The notes under the pieces are model-generated. The model was not told the origin of the DNA. It searched no databases and saw only the letters and a list, made by a program, of their open reading frames with translations. From the NCBI GenBank assembly GCA_024680445.1, contig JAILCJ010000097.1:1-10239 (forward strand): a stretch of DNA of 10,239 bases. Direction: 5' to 3'. The translations under genes were made by a program, and so were the position numbers. Positions 7,852 through 10,239 of this stretch are shown here, one piece after another. The stretch comes from Campylobacter sp. Lineage in GTDB: Bacteria > Campylobacterota > Campylobacteria > Campylobacterales > Campylobacteraceae. Within the stretch, counting starts at the first letter, position 1; each line of letters begins with the position of its first letter.

Positions 7852-8424
7852 ATGGAGAAAATCACGGCTAGTTATATCAGGCAGTTTGTGTTTTGCCCTA
7901 GGATATTTTATTTTTATACTTTTTGCGATATACGCCCTAGATACCCCGAATATGTGGGCTTTGGGAGCGAATTTCACGCCAAGCAAGACGAACTTTTTAA
8001 ATCTCGTAAATTTATCAAATTTGGTATAAATTTCAAGCAAATTTATCATAATCTTTATTTGCAAAACGATGAATTTAGCGGTGTTTTAGATATGCTAATG
8101 CAGTGCGAAAACGAAGTCATCGCCATAGAGTTTAAAGACCAAAAAAACCTAAGCCTAAATAAGGGCGCTAAAATGCAGCTCATTGCCTACTCGAAGCTCG
8201 CTAGTTCGCACTTTGGTTTGCCTTTTTCACGGGTGATTTTGTGTGCTGGGAATAATCTTAAATTTAAGATTTTTGATATCACAGCTGATGATTTAGCCGA
8301 ATTTGATAAGGTCGTTTCGCAGATAAAAACCTTGTTAAAAAACGAAAATTTTCCAAGTAGTTCGGCGAGTGCGGCAGCTTGTGAGCAATGCGAGTTTAAA
8401 AACTTTTGCGATGATAGGGAATAG
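7852..8424 (+). CDS. cas4: Cas4 Fe-S exonuclease for prespacer processing
   Basis: Cas4 trims prespacers and helps choose those with a proper PAM; its presence marks subtype II-B against II-A and II-C. The 190-residue protein has the family's Fe-S cysteines: C15 (FVFCPR) and a C-terminal C177-x2-C180-x5-C186 cluster. The PD-(D/E)xK-type nuclease core has H42, D80 (GVLD), E93-x-K95 (EFKD) and Q109...Y113 (QLIAY). All appear intact. Length is normal for short Cas4. It is the last gene of the operon. Its stop lies only 3 nt from the end of the oppositely transcribed tracrRNA, so the two transcripts converge and any operon read-through would be antisense to tracrRNA. No separate terminator for the operon was seen. 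Confidence 0.95.
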   Translation: MEKITASYIRQFVFCPRIFYFYTFCDIRPRYPEYVGFGSEFHAKQDELFKSRKFIKFGINFKQIYHNLYLQNDEFSGVLDMLMQCENEVIAIEFKDQKNLSLNKGAKMQLIAYSKLASSHFGLPFSRVILCAGNNLKFKIFDITADDLAEFDKVVSQIKTLLKNENFPSSSASAAACEQCEFKNFCDDRE

Positions 8425-8427
8425 GTT

Positions 8428-8448
8428 AAAAAAATCGCCCGGGTGCGG
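8428..8448 (-). terminator. tracrRNA terminator region
   Basis: The minus strand reads CGCACCCGGGCGA and then seven T. The local hairpin CGC...GCG is short; the stronger hairpin just before it (8468-8447) or a pairing of CGCACCC (8447-8441) with GGGTGCG (8540-8534) may help to stop polymerase. The U-tract ends 3 nt from the cas4 stop. Confidence 0.6.
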
Positions 8449-8585
8449 AGTCGTCATACAACGACCCCCAAGCTAAAAGCTTAGAACTTAATCGCAGAGC
8501 ACGGACGCGAACACACCTTATGGTGATTTCAAACGCACCCAACTTCAAAAGAAGTTTTCGGAGTGAATTTGGTATATAATTTGCG
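8428..8585 (-). ncRNA. tracrRNA of the type II-B system
   Basis: The anti-repeat is at 8584-8561 on the minus strand. It differs from the array repeat at one base, and that change gives a U opposite a G, so crRNA and tracrRNA can form 24 continuous pairs with one G-U wobble. A bulge and a short lower stem (GAAAAC at 8559-8554 with the repeat's GUUUC) follow, the usual Cas9 guide form. Downstream are hairpins CUUC-UUUU-GAAG (8554-8543 region), CACC-AUAA-GGUG (8525-8514), AAGCU-UUU-AGCUU (8482-8470) and GGGGUCGU...ACGACUCC (8468-8447). The RNA ends in seven U (8434-8428). Length would be about 158 nt. The 5' end is placed from the -10 box and is not exact. Minus-strand direction implies that crRNAs also come from the minus strand. 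Confidence 0.85.
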
Positions 8586-8591
8586 TTTTGC

Positions 8592-8600
8592 ATTATAGCA
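8592..8600 (-). promoter_or_regulatory. Extended -10 promoter of tracrRNA
   Basis: The minus strand has TGCTATAAT, a perfect extended -10 (TGn plus TATAAT). Transcription would start at about 8586-8584, exactly at the first base of the anti-repeat. No clear -35 is visible. The box sits in an inverted repeat, TTTTGC...GCAAAA (8586-8603). Confidence 0.7.
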
Positions 8601-8604
8601 AAAA

Positions 8605-8640
8605 GTTTGCATTTTTTCCACAAATTCGCCGTTTTTTGCG
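8605..8640 (-). repeat. Possible degenerate CRISPR repeat between tracrRNA and array
   Basis: By eye, the plus strand from GTTTGCA (8605) through CAAATTC (8621-8627) to CCGTTTTTTG aligns with the array repeat in the same orientation. The match is about two thirds of positions if three short gaps are allowed. The best parts are GTT(T)GCA, CAAATTC and C(C)GTTT. AT-rich sequence can align this well by chance, so this is tentative. It lies directly upstream of the tracrRNA on the minus strand and could pair with the anti-repeat. Confidence 0.35.
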
Positions 8641-8714
8641 ATTTTTTTCAAAGTGGAAAAAATTCGCTTTTTCAAGGCTTCATAAAGCCCCAAAAATCGG
8701 CATTTGCGGTCGGT
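8641..8714. other. AT-rich flank between the possible degenerate repeat and the array
   Basis: No gene is seen here. It holds a small hairpin GGCTT-CATA-AAGCC (8676-8689) and a weak GAAAAA...TTTTTC inverted repeat (8656-8673). Neither is followed by a convincing T-run in the minus direction, so minus-strand array transcripts may continue into the tracrRNA gene. If crRNAs run leftward, this is the trailer end of the array, not the leader. Confidence 0.5.
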
Positions 8715-8721
8715 GTTGCAA

Positions 8722-8727
8722 ATTATA
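8722..8727 (-). promoter_or_regulatory. Repeat-embedded -10 box (copy in repeat 1; present in all 21 repeats)
   Basis: On the minus strand each repeat contains a perfect TATAAT at repeat positions 25-30, followed by TTGCAAC and then the spacer. TTCAAA at positions 3-8 is 16 nt upstream and matches a -35 at four of six positions. A start 7-8 nt downstream of TATAAT would fall at the first base of the spacer. In repeat 1 the transcript would instead run from about 8714 into the tracrRNA gene. Function is inferred. Confidence 0.45.
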
Positions 8728-9082
8728 CACCAAATTCACTCGGTTTGAAACGTTTCTTCTCTGTGCTTGATATCAGCACTACTTTCTAAAGTTGCAAATT
8801 ATACACCAAATTCACTCGGTTTGAAACCCCATAAGATATTTACTCTATCTTTCATAAAATCGGTTGCAAATTATACACCAAATTCACTCGGTTTGAAACT
8901 TGGCTCTGAAAGTGAAAATTTCTGTTTTATTTTTTGGTTGCAAATTATACACCAAATTCACTCGGTTTGAAACTTGTTTGCTTTGAAAAAATGAGCCTAG
9001 AATTATCAGTTGCAAATTATACACCAAATTCACTCGGTTTGAAACTTTTTAGTGCTTATCACTTTGGTTTTATCGCTCGTGC

Positions 9083-9234
9083 GTTGCAAATTATACACCA
9101 AATTCACTCGGTTTGAAACACGCACAAACAATTTAAAACTATCGATGAACTCAATCAAGTTGCAAATTATACACCAAATTCACTCGGTTTGAAACACGCA
9201 CAAACAATTTAAAACTATCGATGAACTCAATCAA
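9083..9234. repeat. Tandem duplication of one 76-nt repeat-spacer unit
   Basis: Repeat 6 plus spacer 6 (9083-9158) is identical to repeat 7 plus spacer 7 (9159-9234). The 39-nt spacer begins ACGCACAAACAATTT and ends GAACTCAATCAA in both copies. This is best explained by unequal recombination or slippage between repeats, not by two independent acquisitions. Confidence 0.97.
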
Positions 9235-10239
9235 GTTGCAAATTATACACCAAATTCACTCGGTTTGAAACCCCTTAACCCCCCTCAAAAAGTAGGGTTA
9301 ATCAAGTTGCAAATTATACACCAAATTCACTCGGTTTGAAACGAGCAATACTTCCCCCTGCCGGCATAGAGTATTCTGGTTGCAAATTATACACCAAATT
9401 CACTCGGTTTGAAACGCAATATAATCACCTGCGTGAGGTTTTTCTGTGTTTCTGTTGCAAATTATACACCAAATTCACTCGGTTTGAAACTTGGCGGTGA
9501 TGGCAATGTTCGTAATCTCGGATATCCGGTTGCAAATTATACACCAAATTCACTCGGTTTGAAACTAATATTTAAAGCATAATTAGCTTTAATTTTATTA
9601 GTTGCAAATTATACACCAAATTCACTCGGTTTGAAACTTAATCGTTCATTGCTTTATACATAAAATCGATAGCCGTTGCAAATTATACACCAAATTCACT
9701 CGGTTTGAAACGTGCTTGGAGTTTCTGTACCATTATTATCATAATTTAAAGTTGCAAATTATACACCAAATTCACTCGGTTTGAAACATTTGGATATAAG
9801 TTTATCTGCTAATTTCAGTCGCAGTTGCAAATTATACACCAAATTCACTCGGTTTGAAACTTATTAGAAACAAAAACAAATTTGACTGAAAATATGTTGC
9901 AAATTATACACCAAATTCACTCGGTTTGAAACTTTTCGATTTTGACAATTTCCCAAATTTGGCCGCCATTGTTGCAAATTATACACCAAATTCACTCGGT
10001 TTGAAACACAATTTCAACCAAAGCACCACCCAAATAATCTTGAGTTGCAAATTATACACCAAATTCACTCGGTTTGAAACTTTTTGCTTGTGTTTTTTAT
10101 AAACTCTTCAGCAAAGTTGCAAATTATACACCAAATTCACTCGGTTTGAAACCTAAAACACTTTCTGAATAAATCGCCCTTTCGTCATGTTGCAAATTAT
10201 ACACCAAATTCACTCGGTTTGAAACGCACAATAACAATC

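Larger units (their letters stand above)
8715..10239 (-). CRISPR. Type II-B CRISPR array, 21 repeats, continues past the right edge
   Basis: The 37-nt repeat begins GTTGCAAATTATACACC and ends CACTCGGTTTGAAAC on the plus strand. Repeats start at 8715, 8791, 8863, 8937, 9009, 9083, 9159, 9235, 9306, 9379, 9454, 9529, 9601, 9675, 9751, 9824, 9896, 9971, 10044, 10116 and 10189. I found no difference between copies. The 20 complete spacers are 34-39 nt; a 21st is cut at the window end. Strand is inferred: the tracrRNA anti-repeat pairs with the minus-strand repeat (starting GUUUC), so crRNAs should read leftward and the leader should be to the right, outside the window. Spacers 6 and 7 are identical; spacers 8 and 12 hold inverted repeats. 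The absence of a degenerate last repeat at 8715 is unusual for a trailer end. Confidence 0.97.

Noticed and set aside
7829..8029. 66-residue plus-strand open frame overlapping cas2 and cas4
   Set aside because: It is a shifted frame of cas4; the cas4 frame has the Fe-S and nuclease motifs and the strong ribosome site.
8426..8623. 65-residue minus-strand open frame
   Set aside because: It lies on the tracrRNA, with the anti-repeat and hairpins explaining the sequence. No ribosome site.
8641..8714. Leader of the array on the left side
   Set aside because: The tracrRNA strand shows that crRNAs read leftward, so the leader should be at the right end, outside the window. This would change if RNA data showed plus-strand crRNAs.
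8767..9116. Open frames in the array that repeat VANYTPNSLGLK
   Set aside because: They are translations of the CRISPR repeat, whose frames lack stops. No ribosome sites or protein character.

Overview
The window looks like chromosome of a Campylobacter-type epsilonproteobacterium (Campylobacterota). The flank is AT-rich, has the K/F/D-rich codon texture of the group, and holds a divergent CheZ next to a U32-family protein. From memory, the same pair sits together in Campylobacter jejuni (Cj0700/Cj0701) and Helicobacter pylori (HP0170/HP0169). I cannot name the species from sequence alone.

Layout: (1) 1-113, a non-coding stretch with four copies of AAATTTGATAA, one forming an 18-bp palindrome that may end the minus-strand transcript. 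(2) 114-2120, a minus-strand pair, cheZ then a TrhP/YegQ-like U32 gene, 3 nt apart and probably one transcript. (3) 2121-2305, a divergent promoter region with sigma70-type -10 boxes in both directions. (4) 2306-8424, a compact plus-strand operon cas9-cas1-cas2-cas4 with overlaps or gaps of at most 9 nt. The gene content, gene order and Cas9 motifs are those of a type II-B CRISPR-Cas system (Francisella/Wolinella/Legionella type). (5) 8428-8600, a tracrRNA gene not seen by ORF calling, on the minus strand, with an extended -10, a 24-nt anti-repeat, several hairpins and a U-tract. (6) 8605-8714, a flank with a possible degenerate repeat. (7) 8715-10239, a CRISPR array with 21 identical 37-nt repeats and 20 complete spacers, running off the right edge.

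How it should work: Cas1, Cas2 and Cas4 acquire spacers. Array and tracrRNA are both inferred to be transcribed leftward, opposite to the cas genes. The tracrRNA pairs with each repeat through 24 continuous base pairs (one G-U), and Cas9, with intact RuvC and HNH residues, cuts the target. The leader and newest spacers would lie beyond the right edge.

Most interesting points: every repeat carries a perfect TATAAT on the crRNA strand, placed so that transcription could start at the first spacer base. This recalls the repeat-embedded promoters of Neisseria type II-C arrays but here is in a II-B locus. The promoter in the repeat nearest the cas genes points through a degenerate repeat straight into the tracrRNA, which could make a long self-paired tracrRNA resembling tracr-L or scaRNA. 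These are inferences from sequence and need RNA mapping.
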